NCBI GenBank assembly: GCA_002368355.1
Contig: AP018284.1
Coordinates: 62,001-126,000, forward strand
Direction of reading: 5' to 3'
Origin: Chondrocystis sp. NIES-4102
GTDB lineage: Bacteria > Cyanobacteriota > Cyanobacteriia > Cyanobacteriales > Xenococcaceae
Length of the DNA: 64,000 bases
Shown: one piece after another, positions 42,861-51,385 of the stretch
Layout: each line of letters starts with the position of its first letter
How positions within the stretch are numbered: position 1 is the first letter of the stretch
Notes under the pieces: generated by a model
The model's input: the letters and a program-made list of their open reading frames with translations, nothing else
The model's database searches: none
What the model was told of the DNA's origin: nothing
Program-made: the position numbers and the translations under genes

Positions 42861-43796
42861 CTAAACAAGTTCTAAGGCAGAAAAATGAGCGAGGGAGCGA
42901 GTTTTAGCAGAGTTGCCAAAGCAAGCAGATTCAAGTCTCTTAACATCATTAGAACCGCGCTGATGGTCGAGCCATTCGGTTACGCCGTTGTAGGCATCCC
43001 AAAGAGTTTTACCTTTATTGCCCCTTCCTTGCTCGAAATTGACAACAATTTGAGAATAAGCGCGAGTAGACTGGGGAGTATCAGTATTCAAAACAAGAGA
43101 TAAGTAGAGGTCAAAATCGCCTTGATTAAGACTATAAGCAGCCATAGCCTTATATTCCTCGGTAGCGATCGCAAACTGTTGACGGGCAAAGTCCAAAGCT
43201 GTTTTTGCTCGATTAAGCTTGTGCTGTAAATCTCCTTGGTGGCGAATGCGAAAAGCTTTTCCTCGATCGAGATCTGCTCCTCGTCGAGAAAGAGCATAAG
43301 ATAAAGTGTTTTGGCAGACAACACGGATTGGAGTAAACTGAATCCAAATGGCAGTAGAACCGTCGTGGGAGTTAGAAAGAAGCAAATAAGGTTCTACAGA
43401 GTCATCCCTAATAATCTCGCTAGGATCTTGATTAATTTTTGCCAGAATCCAAACTCGTTTGCCCTCTTTGAGGCTTCCAGCACTTTCGAGACAAACATCG
43501 CCTTCGTGTAAGAGAAAGTCAAACCAAGTAAAAGCATCCTGATTTTGTAGAGGGGAGTAACCTTGAGAAACAATACCTAACAATTGATGGTCGGTAGAAC
43601 GAACCAAAGATTTATGAGTTGAGACGGGACTCAAACCATGCTCAGACTGAGTAAAGATCGGCTGTTCTTTTACTTGCCAGTTCAAACCAGCGTCAGCAAT
43701 AGCTTGGGCAGTAGAGGGGGGATTGTCGAGAACTGTTCCTAGTCCATGCCATGCAGCTTGATTAATGAAAAATCCTGATTCAAATTGATGAGACAT
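42861..43796 (-). CDS. DUF932 (phage/plasmid-like TIGR03299) protein
   Basis: 311 residues. The hallmarks are INQAAWHGLGTVLDNPPSTA (start), RSTDHQLLGIVSQGYSPLQN, GKRVWILAKINQ, LLLSNSHDGSTAIWIQFTPI and RVVCQNTLSYALSRRG, ending with FGNSAKTRSLAHFSALELV. DUF932 proteins occur on phages and plasmids; their role is unknown, with a possible part in replication or recombination. It lies downstream of another plasmid gene on the same strand, separated by a dispersed repeat at 43810-43880. Confidence 0.9.
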   Translation of the reverse strand: MSHQFESGFFINQAAWHGLGTVLDNPPSTAQAIADAGLNWQVKEQPIFTQSEHGLSPVSTHKSLVRSTDHQLLGIVSQGYSPLQNQDAFTWFDFLLHEGDVCLESAGSLKEGKRVWILAKINQDPSEIIRDDSVEPYLLLSNSHDGSTAIWIQFTPIRVVCQNTLSYALSRRGADLDRGKAFRIRHQGDLQHKLNRAKTALDFARQQFAIATEEYKAMAAYSLNQGDFDLYLSLVLNTDTPQSTRAYSQIVVNFEQGRGNKGKTLWDAYNGVTEWLDHQRGSNDVKRLESACFGNSAKTRSLAHFSALELV

Positions 43797-43964
43797 AATT
43801 TTTACCTGAAAAGCCCTAAAGGATTAGTTTCGCGTCACGCACCGCCCGCGCTGCTTCTTAAGCAGCGTATAGGACGGAGCAAGAAGTTAAGTAAAGGTTA
43901 ATGAGAAATGATGAGAGGAAGGGAAGACGATCGCATTTAGACAAGCGATCGCCTTCTCGGTTAA

Positions 43965-44528
43965 TTAAAAGATGTCTTCAGTGCAGACATTGTGAGCCAT
44001 ATCAAAGGCACAGATTTCGTTTTCGGCTACCCACAATGATTTATCAATTCCGATTTCGAGTGAAGATATTGTATTTCCGTTTCGATAGCTGCTCAAACGG
44101 TAATACCATTCGGATTGATGTAGATAAGTTTCAGCACTGTTATAAAGGTTCTCGTTATACATACATTCTATAACCTCGAAAACGTCCCACTCTGTATGAT
44201 TTTCCTCAGTATCAATTACCTTGACTATGCTTCCCACTTGATACTCTGAGTGAGGTTTATCTGCTTCGTCTATTATTTCCTTTGTAGGAAATGCTTGTAG
44301 TTCTTTCAAATCGATATCGAGAAAAATATCTAGGTTATCTTCAAGTTCGTGGGAAACCGCCAAGTCAGAAGATACGATGCAGTTGTTCGTAATTTCATGA
44401 TGCTCCCTGGCTTGATGATCGAAGAGTTTGCACCAACCTCTTCCGTTTGATTCATGGAAATTATCAAAATATGGGCAAGTAGCGCAGGTTTGTACTTCTA
44501 CCGCCTTAGTTAGTACAGTTTGTGTCAT
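43965..44528 (-). CDS. Hypothetical plasmid protein with N-terminal cysteine motif
   Basis: 187 residues. The N-terminal 45 residues contain a probable metal-binding set: CATCPYFDNFHESNGRGWCK and a fourth Cys in ITNNCIV. A middle acidic part and a C-terminal EYQVGSIVKVIDTEENHTEW, likely a small beta-barrel, follow. Its leader (44529-44640) carries a hairpin with the core AACTTTGGACGGT, also found at 54026-54057. It is divergent from the Xre regulator at 44763; a perfect 20-bp inverted repeat lies between them. The function is unknown. Confidence 0.65.
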   Translation of the reverse strand: MTQTVLTKAVEVQTCATCPYFDNFHESNGRGWCKLFDHQAREHHEITNNCIVSSDLAVSHELEDNLDIFLDIDLKELQAFPTKEIIDEADKPHSEYQVGSIVKVIDTEENHTEWDVFEVIECMYNENLYNSAETYLHQSEWYYRLSSYRNGNTISSLEIGIDKSLWVAENEICAFDMAHNVCTEDIF

Positions 44529-44564
44529 GATGTTAAATACCTTGATGATTATTTATTGAGGCAA

Positions 44565-44597
44565 GGAGAGTTAGCACCGTCCAAAGTTCTGCTCTCC
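44565..44597 (-). ncRNA. Conserved leader hairpin, copy 1
   Basis: On the minus strand GGAGAGCAGAACTTTGGACG, then GTGCTAACTCTCC: arms GGAGAG/CTCTCC around AACTTTGGACGGT. It lies 37 bp before the start of the gene at 43965-44528. A second copy with the same core is at 54026-54057. This is a possible structured RNA or regulatory element. Confidence 0.4.
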
Positions 44598-44675
44598 TTT
44601 TAAGTATTGAGTTTCGTGAGTTCTAAAAAACTCGGTTATCTATTCGAGAAGTCAACGTTATTTTATCTTTTCTAT

Positions 44676-44728
44676 ATACACTATAAACTATTAGTGTATA
44701 TTTTGTCAACTAATAGTTTATAGTGTAT
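44676..44728. promoter_or_regulatory. Perfect 20-bp inverted repeat between divergent genes
   Basis: ATACACTATAAACTATTAGT (44676-44695) and its exact complement (44709-44728) are 13 bp apart. The right arm lies 35 bp before the Xre gene and overlaps likely promoter sequence (TTGTCA..). This is typical of an operator for the adjacent regulator. Confidence 0.65.
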
Positions 44729-44762
44729 GATGTTTACTATTAGCTAACGGTTTATTCTATAT

Positions 44763-45026
44763 ATGGAGAAAACGTTGATGATAGCTACAAAAATGCGAAT
44801 AAGATGGATTAAAGAAGTTGAAGTTAATGGTTTAGGAGACGCAATTAAACGCGCTCGTGAAAATTCAGGGAAAACTGTAGATCAGATATGTGAAGAAGTT
44901 GGTGTGTCTCGTACATATTGGTATGACATCGAAAAGGAAACATTAAAAGGCACTTTATCTCGTGAAAATTTGAAAAGTATCGAGAAATCTTTGAACGTTG
45001 ATTTGGGAGTGAATTTTGACGATTAA
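44763..45026 (+). CDS. Xre-family transcriptional regulator
   Basis: 87 residues. The helix-turn-helix is LGDAIKRARENSGKTVDQIC, then EEVGVSRTYWYDIEKE. The first 22 residues precede the domain and could be trimmed by a later start. It probably binds the perfect inverted repeat just upstream and controls itself and the divergent gene at 43965-44528; that is inference from position. The next gene on this strand starts 200 bp later. Confidence 0.8.
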   Translation: MEKTLMIATKMRIRWIKEVEVNGLGDAIKRARENSGKTVDQICEEVGVSRTYWYDIEKETLKGTLSRENLKSIEKSLNVDLGVNFDD

Positions 45027-45225
45027 CATCTCAACAATTTGGATTAATTTTGGCTAAAAAGTAGTTTCAAAGCAAAAGCGATCGCCTCTGTGGAAAGAAC
45101 TGCGATCGCCTTTTCACCAATACCCCGATAGAGGAATTAGTAATTATGTATATCTTAAATGGTGTAGTCCAAAACTGCACCATCATATCGCTGTGCGACT
45201 ATATTCAAGTTGAGGAGGTGGCATC

Positions 45226-46302
45226 ATGAGCATTTTATCGACCTCCCCAACAAACACCCGTATGTTCGACGCAGAAATTGCAGCAGCATTAGGAAATGTC
45301 AATGCAGCCATAATCGTTCAACAACTCAACTATTGGATGAATAAAGACGGCGTGGGAACGATTATTGATGGAGTAAAGTACGTTTACAATACTTTCGTTG
45401 ATTGGGTAAATCAGCAATTTTCTTGGCTTTCAGTTTGGCAGTTTAGAAAAGCCATGACACTATTGCGATCGCTCGGCATTGTTAAGGTAATTCGATACAA
45501 AGCAAAACAGTGGAATCAAACAAATTTTTACTCACTTGATTGCGATCGCTTAGTTAAGTTCTTAAATCTAGAAACAGCTACAAGTACTGAAATCTCTGAG
45601 TTGTGTGATAACACCCCTCAAGATGATAATAACCAACCTCTTGAGATGAGGGATCGTAACATCTCATATATAGACACAAAGATTACATCAAGAGAAAAAC
45701 AGCAAAGCAGAGTTGCTGCTACTACTTCTCAAGTGAAGAAAACCGAATCGGATTTTACCAAGTCTAAATCCAATCAAACCAAATCATCTTCTTTCTCAGC
45801 TCAAGAAAACAGAAACACTTTCAAAAACAAGCAAAACATTAGTAAGGACAAAAGTTCGGGACAAGTTGAACAAATAATCAATTTGAAATGGAAGAAGCAG
45901 ATTAGCGATTTGGATAGTGTGGGAATACCCATTAATAAGACTTTGATAGGATTGCTCAAAAGCTATGAGTTTGAGCGGGTAGAGAGTGCGATCGCATTAT
46001 TTAAAGCTAGAAAAAAAGAGCAACATATTCCCAACCTAGCAGGATATTTCCTTACTGTCCTAAAGGAAAACTGGGCAAGTGAAAATATAATAGGTGCAAA
46101 TTCCGAAGTCGATTGTGCTTCTGTATTTCGGTATTGGTATGACTTGGCTAAAGAACTGGGCTACTGTTCGGGACAAGAAATGAGAGAGGGCGAGCAATGG
46201 GTCTATGTTTCTGGGACTTGGGAAAAATGGAGTAGCGCAGTCGAGCGTGGTTACTCTCTTAACTATCTCAAAAAAGTAGCTAAGAGGAATAAAAACCAAT
46301 GA
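45226..46302 (+). CDS. Winged-helix replication-type plasmid protein, paralogue of 52410-53378
   Basis: 358 residues, with a strong GAGGAGGT ribosome-binding site. The N-terminal 110 residues form a winged-helix domain (AEIAAALGNVNAAIIVQQLN, TFVDWVNQQFSWLSVWQFRK, GIVKVIRYKAKQWNQTNFYS) like that of phage/plasmid replication initiators and DnaD-type proteins. A polar linker follows (residues 125-215), then KWKKQISDLDSVGIPINKTL and ALFKARKKEQHIPNLAGYFL. The stop overlaps the next gene by ATGA. An inverted copy of this gene is at 52410. A role in replication start is likely by family, not proven. Confidence 0.65.
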   Translation: MSILSTSPTNTRMFDAEIAAALGNVNAAIIVQQLNYWMNKDGVGTIIDGVKYVYNTFVDWVNQQFSWLSVWQFRKAMTLLRSLGIVKVIRYKAKQWNQTNFYSLDCDRLVKFLNLETATSTEISELCDNTPQDDNNQPLEMRDRNISYIDTKITSREKQQSRVAATTSQVKKTESDFTKSKSNQTKSSSFSAQENRNTFKNKQNISKDKSSGQVEQIINLKWKKQISDLDSVGIPINKTLIGLLKSYEFERVESAIALFKARKKEQHIPNLAGYFLTVLKENWASENIIGANSEVDCASVFRYWYDLAKELGYCSGQEMREGEQWVYVSGTWEKWSSAVERGYSLNYLKKVAKRNKNQ

Positions 46303-47141
46303 ACACCATAATCAGTATTGAGGAGGTATACCAACAATTAGAACAGCATTCTAGCTATATTTCAGTAGTTGAACTGGCGATGATCCTAGAGGCTTCTGTT
46401 TCTGAAGTTAGGCAAAGATTGAATGAGTTGGGCAACTGTGTAACTCGAAATGAGCATGATGAATGGCGATTAGTGGGCTGTCTGGTTCAAAAGCTAGAAC
46501 TTTCTCCCTTATCTGCGTCAGAAATAGAAGAAAGAGACGAATTAGAAAACACCGTACAAGAGGCATTCTATATTGCAGGAAAAGCATTAAAAAACACCGT
46601 ACAAGAGGCATTCTATATTGCAGGAAAAGCATTAAAAGTTCTTCGAGACAAGAAGTTGTATCGTGAAACTCATTCTAGCTTTTTCGTTTATGTCAAAGAG
46701 CGATTTGATTTCACTCGACGGGCTGCTGATTATTTGATTTCGGCATCAACTGTAGTTGAAAATCTAAAACGAGAACAAATTGTTCTCGGTATTAATGTAC
46801 TACCTACTAAAGAATCACAATGTAGAGAAATAGCTAAACTACCTCTAGAACAACAATCACAAGCATGGTTGATTTCCGTAGAAAGAGCGAATGGAAAAGT
46901 TCCTCCCGCTAAGATAGTCAAGCAGGTAGTTATTGAGATTAAAGGCCAACCAAAAATGAAATCCAAGAAGAACAAAACTGATGGCATTATTAGAGTACCA
47001 GGAATTGGATTTGAGTACGTTGCTCATTTAGATGAGGAAACTTATTATCTGTTGAAGAGTTATCAAGAGCGTGTTGGTACAGCAACTTTCAACGGAGCTA
47101 TTAGAAGATTACTTGATGCTGAACAGCAGCTAGATAGATAG
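46299..47141 (+). CDS. Conserved plasmid protein with a fresh 15-codon tandem duplication
   Basis: 280 residues, coupled to the upstream gene by ATGA overlap. The N-terminal 60 residues may be a winged helix (YISVVELAMILEASVSEVRQ). The central domain is that of 11170-12027 (AFYIAGKALKVLRDKKLYRE, YVKERFDFTRRAADYLISAS, VLPTKE, ANGKVPPAKIVKQVV). A 45-bp unit (46548-46592) is repeated exactly at 46593-46637, giving NTVQEAFYIAGKALK twice. That insertion lies in the most conserved helix and may affect function. The C-terminus (HLDEETYYLLKSYQERVG) is RHH-like. Confidence 0.65.
   Translation: MNTIISIEEVYQQLEQHSSYISVVELAMILEASVSEVRQRLNELGNCVTRNEHDEWRLVGCLVQKLELSPLSASEIEERDELENTVQEAFYIAGKALKNTVQEAFYIAGKALKVLRDKKLYRETHSSFFVYVKERFDFTRRAADYLISASTVVENLKREQIVLGINVLPTKESQCREIAKLPLEQQSQAWLISVERANGKVPPAKIVKQVVIEIKGQPKMKSKKNKTDGIIRVPGIGFEYVAHLDEETYYLLKSYQERVGTATFNGAIRRLLDAEQQLDR
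46548..46637. repeat. Exact 45-bp tandem duplication
   Basis: Two identical 45-bp units in frame; no base differs, so the event is recent. Confidence 0.9.
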
Positions 47142-47183
47142 TTTTCTTTGATTTCCTAACGGGTTGGCGAAAGCGAATCGGGG

Positions 47184-47381
47184 GTGCAACATTTCATAAC
47201 TAATTTTTACAGTTTCATTACCGAGCTATTGCACCTCCGACAACCTGTAACCGAGAAACGCCCATGGAAGGCGAAGGAATTATTGAGGATGCGCCTATCT
47301 CAAAGGATCTACTATGCTCTTGTCCTAAAAGATAAAGCAGCAGAGCTTGGTACTTCAATCAATAGACTTGTTGCGAAATAA
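47184..47381 (+). CDS. Small possible DNA-binding protein
   Basis: A 65-codon frame starting with GTG. The last part, RLSQRIYYALVLKDKAAELG then TSINRLVAK, resembles the helix pair of CopG/Arc-type antitoxins. The first 35 residues look unrelated and no RBS is clear. It may be a remnant. Confidence 0.25.
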   Translation: MQHFITNFYSFITELLHLRQPVTEKRPWKAKELLRMRLSQRIYYALVLKDKAAELGTSINRLVAK

Positions 47382-47926
47382 ATTTCAAATTAAAAGCTTT
47401 AGAGTTCTTAAGTTTCAAGTTTTCTTTCATTTCAGTCAATCTGGCTTTTCGTCCTGCTCCCATTTTTCTCTTTCTAGGTTTTTCTCTCCCATAATTCAGA
47501 TGCTAGGTATACGTATTCAAACTTGATTAATAGCGTTTCAAATGTTTTCTTATTGAATTCTGTGGTCGCTCTCAATAATCTATCTTGGTGAAGTATTTTT
47601 TCGATGTTCAGCACGATAGCCCTACTATTATGATTATTTTTTCATACATTATCGGCTATTTCGCAAAAGTCTATTATCAATGGTTCGGACAAAATTAAGC
47701 AGCAATAGCTCCGTAGTTGTAAAGGTTTGAGTAATTAGGGTGGGATTGGGCGCAAGCCGAGATAAATGTAAAATAGTGCAAGATAGACCTCAATCCCTTG
47801 CCAGATAAGGCTTTCAAAATTAGTTCTTCCACAAGGTCAATATATGGACTTATAAACATTGCCTAAAACACATCATTCTCGGCAAAATTTAAACTTCAAA
47901 AGTACCATCTATCAATAGTTTCAGCT
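47382..47926. other. Non-coding stretch before the TniA/TniB transposon
   Basis: A short reverse frame near 47463-47385 (MGAGRKARLTEMKENLKL) recalls the basic start of the split gene at 28730 but has no body. Nothing else is recognised. Confidence 0.3.
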
Positions 47927-47988
47927 TGTAACTTTCAGACATTAGCGGCGTAAAATCTTTAGAGTTATTTGGCGTAATTAAAATACTT

Positions 47989-48366
47989 TCAAGAGAGGTA
48001 TTTACGTTCTAAATTGGCAAGAACAGAGTAGGACTCTAACATAACTCGACTTTCCCAACTACGAGGTTTAATTTCTAAGAAATTTCCTGCCAGGATTTGT
48101 AGACTAATATCTCTTTGCTGTAGCGTCTGTATAATGTCTATGAAGTTTTGACTATCCAAACAGAGCCTGAAAGTGTCCCAAACAACTAAAATATCTCCCG
48201 CTCTAGCATATTCTAAAGCCAATATTAAATTTGACTGGTCATCGAAGACGCGATCGAGCAGATCGTTAAATATTGTTTGACAACCTGCTTTTTTTAAAGC
48301 AATGACTTGTTCGGAATTAGTATTATATTTCTGTCCTTTGAAACTGCAAACATAACCAATTTTCAT
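47989..48366 (-). CDS. Catalytically degenerate serine-resolvase-like protein
   Basis: 125 residues, beginning 6 bp after the tniB stop. It aligns over its whole length with the catalytic domain of the resolvase at 50688-51236: MKIGYVCSF versus MKIGYARVS, ALKKAGCQTIF versus LLKENGCEDIF, GDILVVWDTFRLCLDSQNF versus SDTLVVCKLDRLARSTHHL, and VLANLERKYLS versus GIAEFERDLIR. The catalytic Arg7 and Ser9 are replaced by Cys and Phe, the LxRLxRS arginines are lost, and the helix-turn-helix domain is absent. It has no frameshift or stop. The fourth position in related transposons holds TniQ, so a structural or target-selection role is conceivable. Confidence 0.65.
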   Translation of the reverse strand: MKIGYVCSFKGQKYNTNSEQVIALKKAGCQTIFNDLLDRVFDDQSNLILALEYARAGDILVVWDTFRLCLDSQNFIDIIQTLQQRDISLQILAGNFLEIKPRSWESRVMLESYSVLANLERKYLS

Positions 48367-48372
48367 CTCTCG

Positions 48373-49221
48373 TTAAATTGCTCCGATAACTAAACATTCC
48401 CTGGCAGCCTCAACCACTTCTGCTGTGATGCAGTTAAGCTCGTTAATTTTAATTACGCGCTGAATCTGGCGAAACAAACGATTCAGAAGGCGAAAATTAC
48501 CATTAGTAATCCGAGCGATCGCAGCAATGGCTTCGGCATCGGTAAAATCATTAGGATTCATCTTCAAATCTAGCTTTTCCCAATAATGAGAAAGCATAAA
48601 CCGCATTTCTGACTGACTTAAAGCACGATACTGGTGGGCAAAACCAACACGAGAATAGAGTTGAGGATATCGGGATAACTTCTTCTCCAATCCTGGCATT
48701 CCAATAAATATCAAGCCGATATTTCCAGCGTCGTAAATTTCTCGAAACTGCTCGATACCACTCATCTTCAAGCGTTCAGATTCATCCACAATAATCAACT
48801 CGCAAGAGCGATTAATGTAATCATCAGTAATAATCCAACTTTGTTCTTCGGGGGGTAAAAGTTCTTCATGAAAACGTCCCAACTGAGTTCGCATCATTAA
48901 AATTCTCTGCTTGATAACACGAGCGGGATTATACATCTCCCCTGTATAGAGTAAGGTATGACAATCTTTGATTTGTGTCGGTAAGGGCAAATAAGGAAGA
49001 TGAGTAGGAAGACGGTTTTCGAGAAAAAACCATTTGGCATAGTATCGAGCCGAAAGAGTTTTGCCTACCCCTGGCGCACCGTAACATAAACCAATATATT
49101 TCTCTCTACGACAGGCATCGCTGAATTCAGCGAATCGTCGATATTCTTTGGTCAGAATAAAAGAGTTTTGTTCTTCTATGGCATTTGTATCATCAACGCA
49201 TTTCTTGGGGATATTAGTCAT
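48373..49221 (-). CDS. tniB: TniB-type AAA+ ATPase of the transposon
   Basis: 282 residues. Walker A CYGAPGVGKTLSARYYAKW near residue 48; Walker B CELIIVDESERLKMSG near 140; a sensor region (IGLIFIGMPGLEKKLSRYP). These are the marks of TniB/TnsC/MuB-type regulators that choose target DNA and activate the DDE transposase. It overlaps tniA by 8 bp. The frame is complete. Confidence 0.88.
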   Translation of the reverse strand: MTNIPKKCVDDTNAIEEQNSFILTKEYRRFAEFSDACRREKYIGLCYGAPGVGKTLSARYYAKWFFLENRLPTHLPYLPLPTQIKDCHTLLYTGEMYNPARVIKQRILMMRTQLGRFHEELLPPEEQSWIITDDYINRSCELIIVDESERLKMSGIEQFREIYDAGNIGLIFIGMPGLEKKLSRYPQLYSRVGFAHQYRALSQSEMRFMLSHYWEKLDLKMNPNDFTDAEAIAAIARITNGNFRLLNRLFRQIQRVIKINELNCITAEVVEAARECLVIGAI

Positions 49222-50695
49222 TGTAATATCGCTTTAAAGCTGGCTTCTTAGGTTTATTGGTAGCGGGTTGTTCTGGTTCAAAATAGGTTCTGTGAGATTG
49301 TTTTTTATTGCCCATTAAGGCATCTACAATGGATACTCGATCTTTAATTTGCTGTTTGAGTTGTTTGCGTCTTTGATTGCGAGCAGTCTGAATTTCTTTT
49401 AGACTAACGGTTTCGGTAGATAGATCGAGACAGATAGCGCGACAGAGAAATTTATTTTGATGATAAACTCTGATTTCTGTCAGATCTTTAGGGTCATAAC
49501 GGATGCTGACATCTTCTCCGATATAGTTTGCCAGTAAAGGATCTGTATATCTTAAACCCTGGAATTTAATGCCATCTCGTCGAATGCGCCTCGTATCTTT
49601 AAGAGTCAGCAGCAGCAGGTCTAGTTTTTCTAATGATTCTGGTAGTTGAGGGAGAAATCCCTTGTCATTCCAACGTTTGCCTGGAGCTTCAGATGTTTGG
49701 CTGTGTTCTGTTTGATGGTACTCAATGAGAAACCTTTCAAATTCGGAGTCAAGCTGATTAAAATTCAGAACTGGATTGGGTGATTTGTGTCCTGGTGGTG
49801 CATACCCAGGCAATTTGGCTAGCAGTAGTTGATTGACAGTCCTAAAAAATCGTTCGATTTTGCCTCTGCCTCTAGGTTCGCCAATCGTAGAAAAGATAAG
49901 TCGGATTTTGAGGTCAAGACAAACCTGTTCTATATGGTGAGAAGTAAAATCGCTGCCATGATCTGTATAAAGAATCTCTGGAATACCGCAGATATGCCAT
50001 GCAGGATTATTTTTACGCCAAATGCCTTGCTTTAAAGCTAATGCTGTTTGTAATGCTGAGGGTGCATTAAAAGAAATATAGTATCCGGCGATCGCTCTAC
50101 TATAATCGTCCATAATGACCGTCAACCAAGGTCTGACTGGCTGTTCTTTTTCATCTTTTATCCAGATATCTAAAAGAGTATGGTCTGCTTGCCAGATAGC
50201 ATTGGGCTTTTCTGCATTATGGCGATGGAGTAAATCAAAGGTTTGTTTGTAGGCTTTTGTTCCTTCATGAGCCAGTGTCATTAAAGCTGGATCGATTTGA
50301 CGGATAATTCCATATACAGTCTCGTAAGAAGGAGGAGTAATTCCAGAACTAACGCACCAATCTTTAACTCGACGATGAATGGTAGCTTTGGTCATGGCTG
50401 GTTTTTGTAAAGCCAATCCTTCAATCAGTTTTTTTACCTCGGCATTGACGACTTTTCTCGTACCGCTATCTTGGCGTTTGCTACGGCATAATCCTGCCAA
50501 GCCTGACTTTTTGTAGTTTGCCACCCAACGTTGGGCTGTTCTCAAGGGAATACCAGCATTGGCGATCACTTGACGGAGAGGAACGGAATCTTCTAGATGA
50601 GGGCGCAATATCTGATAACGCTCCCAGGCTATTGCTTTTGAGCTAGGGGGTAATTCGCTAAGGTTTGGTAATGAATCACGAGTTGATTCAGACAT
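49214..50695 (-). CDS. tniA: TniA-type DDE transposase
   Basis: 493 residues of the Mu/Tn552/TniA group. Helix-turn-helix segments at the start (VPLRQVIANAGIPLRTAQRW). The catalytic triad is D171 (IWQADHTLLDIW), D245 (ILYTDHGSDF) and E281 (GRGKIERFF), with 35 residues between the last two. The Mu-type C-terminal beta-barrel follows (GLRYTDPLLANYIGEDVSIR, RYDPKDLTEIRVY). The basic C-terminal tail probably binds TniB. The gene is complete and probably active, flanked by matching terminal repeats. Confidence 0.92.
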   Translation of the reverse strand: MSESTRDSLPNLSELPPSSKAIAWERYQILRPHLEDSVPLRQVIANAGIPLRTAQRWVANYKKSGLAGLCRSKRQDSGTRKVVNAEVKKLIEGLALQKPAMTKATIHRRVKDWCVSSGITPPSYETVYGIIRQIDPALMTLAHEGTKAYKQTFDLLHRHNAEKPNAIWQADHTLLDIWIKDEKEQPVRPWLTVIMDDYSRAIAGYYISFNAPSALQTALALKQGIWRKNNPAWHICGIPEILYTDHGSDFTSHHIEQVCLDLKIRLIFSTIGEPRGRGKIERFFRTVNQLLLAKLPGYAPPGHKSPNPVLNFNQLDSEFERFLIEYHQTEHSQTSEAPGKRWNDKGFLPQLPESLEKLDLLLLTLKDTRRIRRDGIKFQGLRYTDPLLANYIGEDVSIRYDPKDLTEIRVYHQNKFLCRAICLDLSTETVSLKEIQTARNQRRKQLKQQIKDRVSIVDALMGNKKQSHRTYFEPEQPATNKPKKPALKRYYND

Positions 50696-51236
50696 TTGAT
50701 AAACGATAGATGGTGGAACGGTCTACATTGAAAGTTTTGGCTAACTCAGTTACTGACTTTCCTTCTTCTCTCAATTGTAAAATCAGTTCTTTTTGTTCAT
50801 TTGAAAGCTTTTTAGGACGACCGAATCTAACTCCTCTCTTCATAGCAGCTTCTCGTCCGACACTGGTACGTTCTCGAATTAAATCCCTTTCAAATTCAGC
50901 GATACCTGCAAAGACAGTCATAATCATTTTCCCTGCATGAGAAGTGGTATCTGCCCAAGGTTCTCCAAGAGAACAAAATGCTGCTTTCTTTTCTCGTAAG
51001 GTTTCGACGATTTCTAGTAGGTGATGAGTTGAACGAGCAAGACGATCTAGTTTACAAACTACCAAAGTGTCTGATGCGCGAATCTGACTTAATAGTTTCT
51101 CTAATTCTGGGCGAGATTTTTTCGCTCCTGAAATTTTCTCTTCAAAAATATCTTCGCAGCCATTCTCTTTGAGTAAAGAAATCTGATTTGAGAGATTTTG
51201 GTCATTTGTACTAACGCGAGCGTAGCCGATTTTCAA
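50688..51236 (-). CDS. tnpR: Serine resolvase/invertase of the transposon
   Basis: 182 residues. The catalytic domain has MKIGYARVSTNDQ (Arg7, Ser9), VVCKLDRLARSTHHL and FAGIAEFERDLIRERT. A C-terminal helix-turn-helix is present (GKSVTELAKTFNVDRSTIYR). It would resolve cointegrates made by TniA at the nearby res site. It overlaps tniA by 8 bp. First gene of the element operon. Confidence 0.92.
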   Translation of the reverse strand: MKIGYARVSTNDQNLSNQISLLKENGCEDIFEEKISGAKKSRPELEKLLSQIRASDTLVVCKLDRLARSTHHLLEIVETLREKKAAFCSLGEPWADTTSHAGKMIMTVFAGIAEFERDLIRERTSVGREAAMKRGVRFGRPKKLSNEQKELILQLREEGKSVTELAKTFNVDRSTIYRLSNV

Positions 51237-51244
51237 TTTTCAAC

Positions 51245-51385
51245 CCTCAGTCCAAAATTTTGTCGCAAAATATAGTGCATAAATCATCTACTTTTGCTAC
51301 TGACATTTGCAACAGGTAAAACTCAATCAAACTGCGAGCGCAAATTTTGTCGCAAAAGTTGAAACTTTTGCCACAGCCTAACTCA
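51245..51385. promoter_or_regulatory. Candidate res site
   Basis: TTTTGTCGCAAAA occurs at about 51257 and again at about 51343, and half-related ACTTTTGC motifs occur between and after (51287, 51364). Inverted subsites directly upstream of tnpR are the standard place for a serine-resolvase site. Confidence 0.5.
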
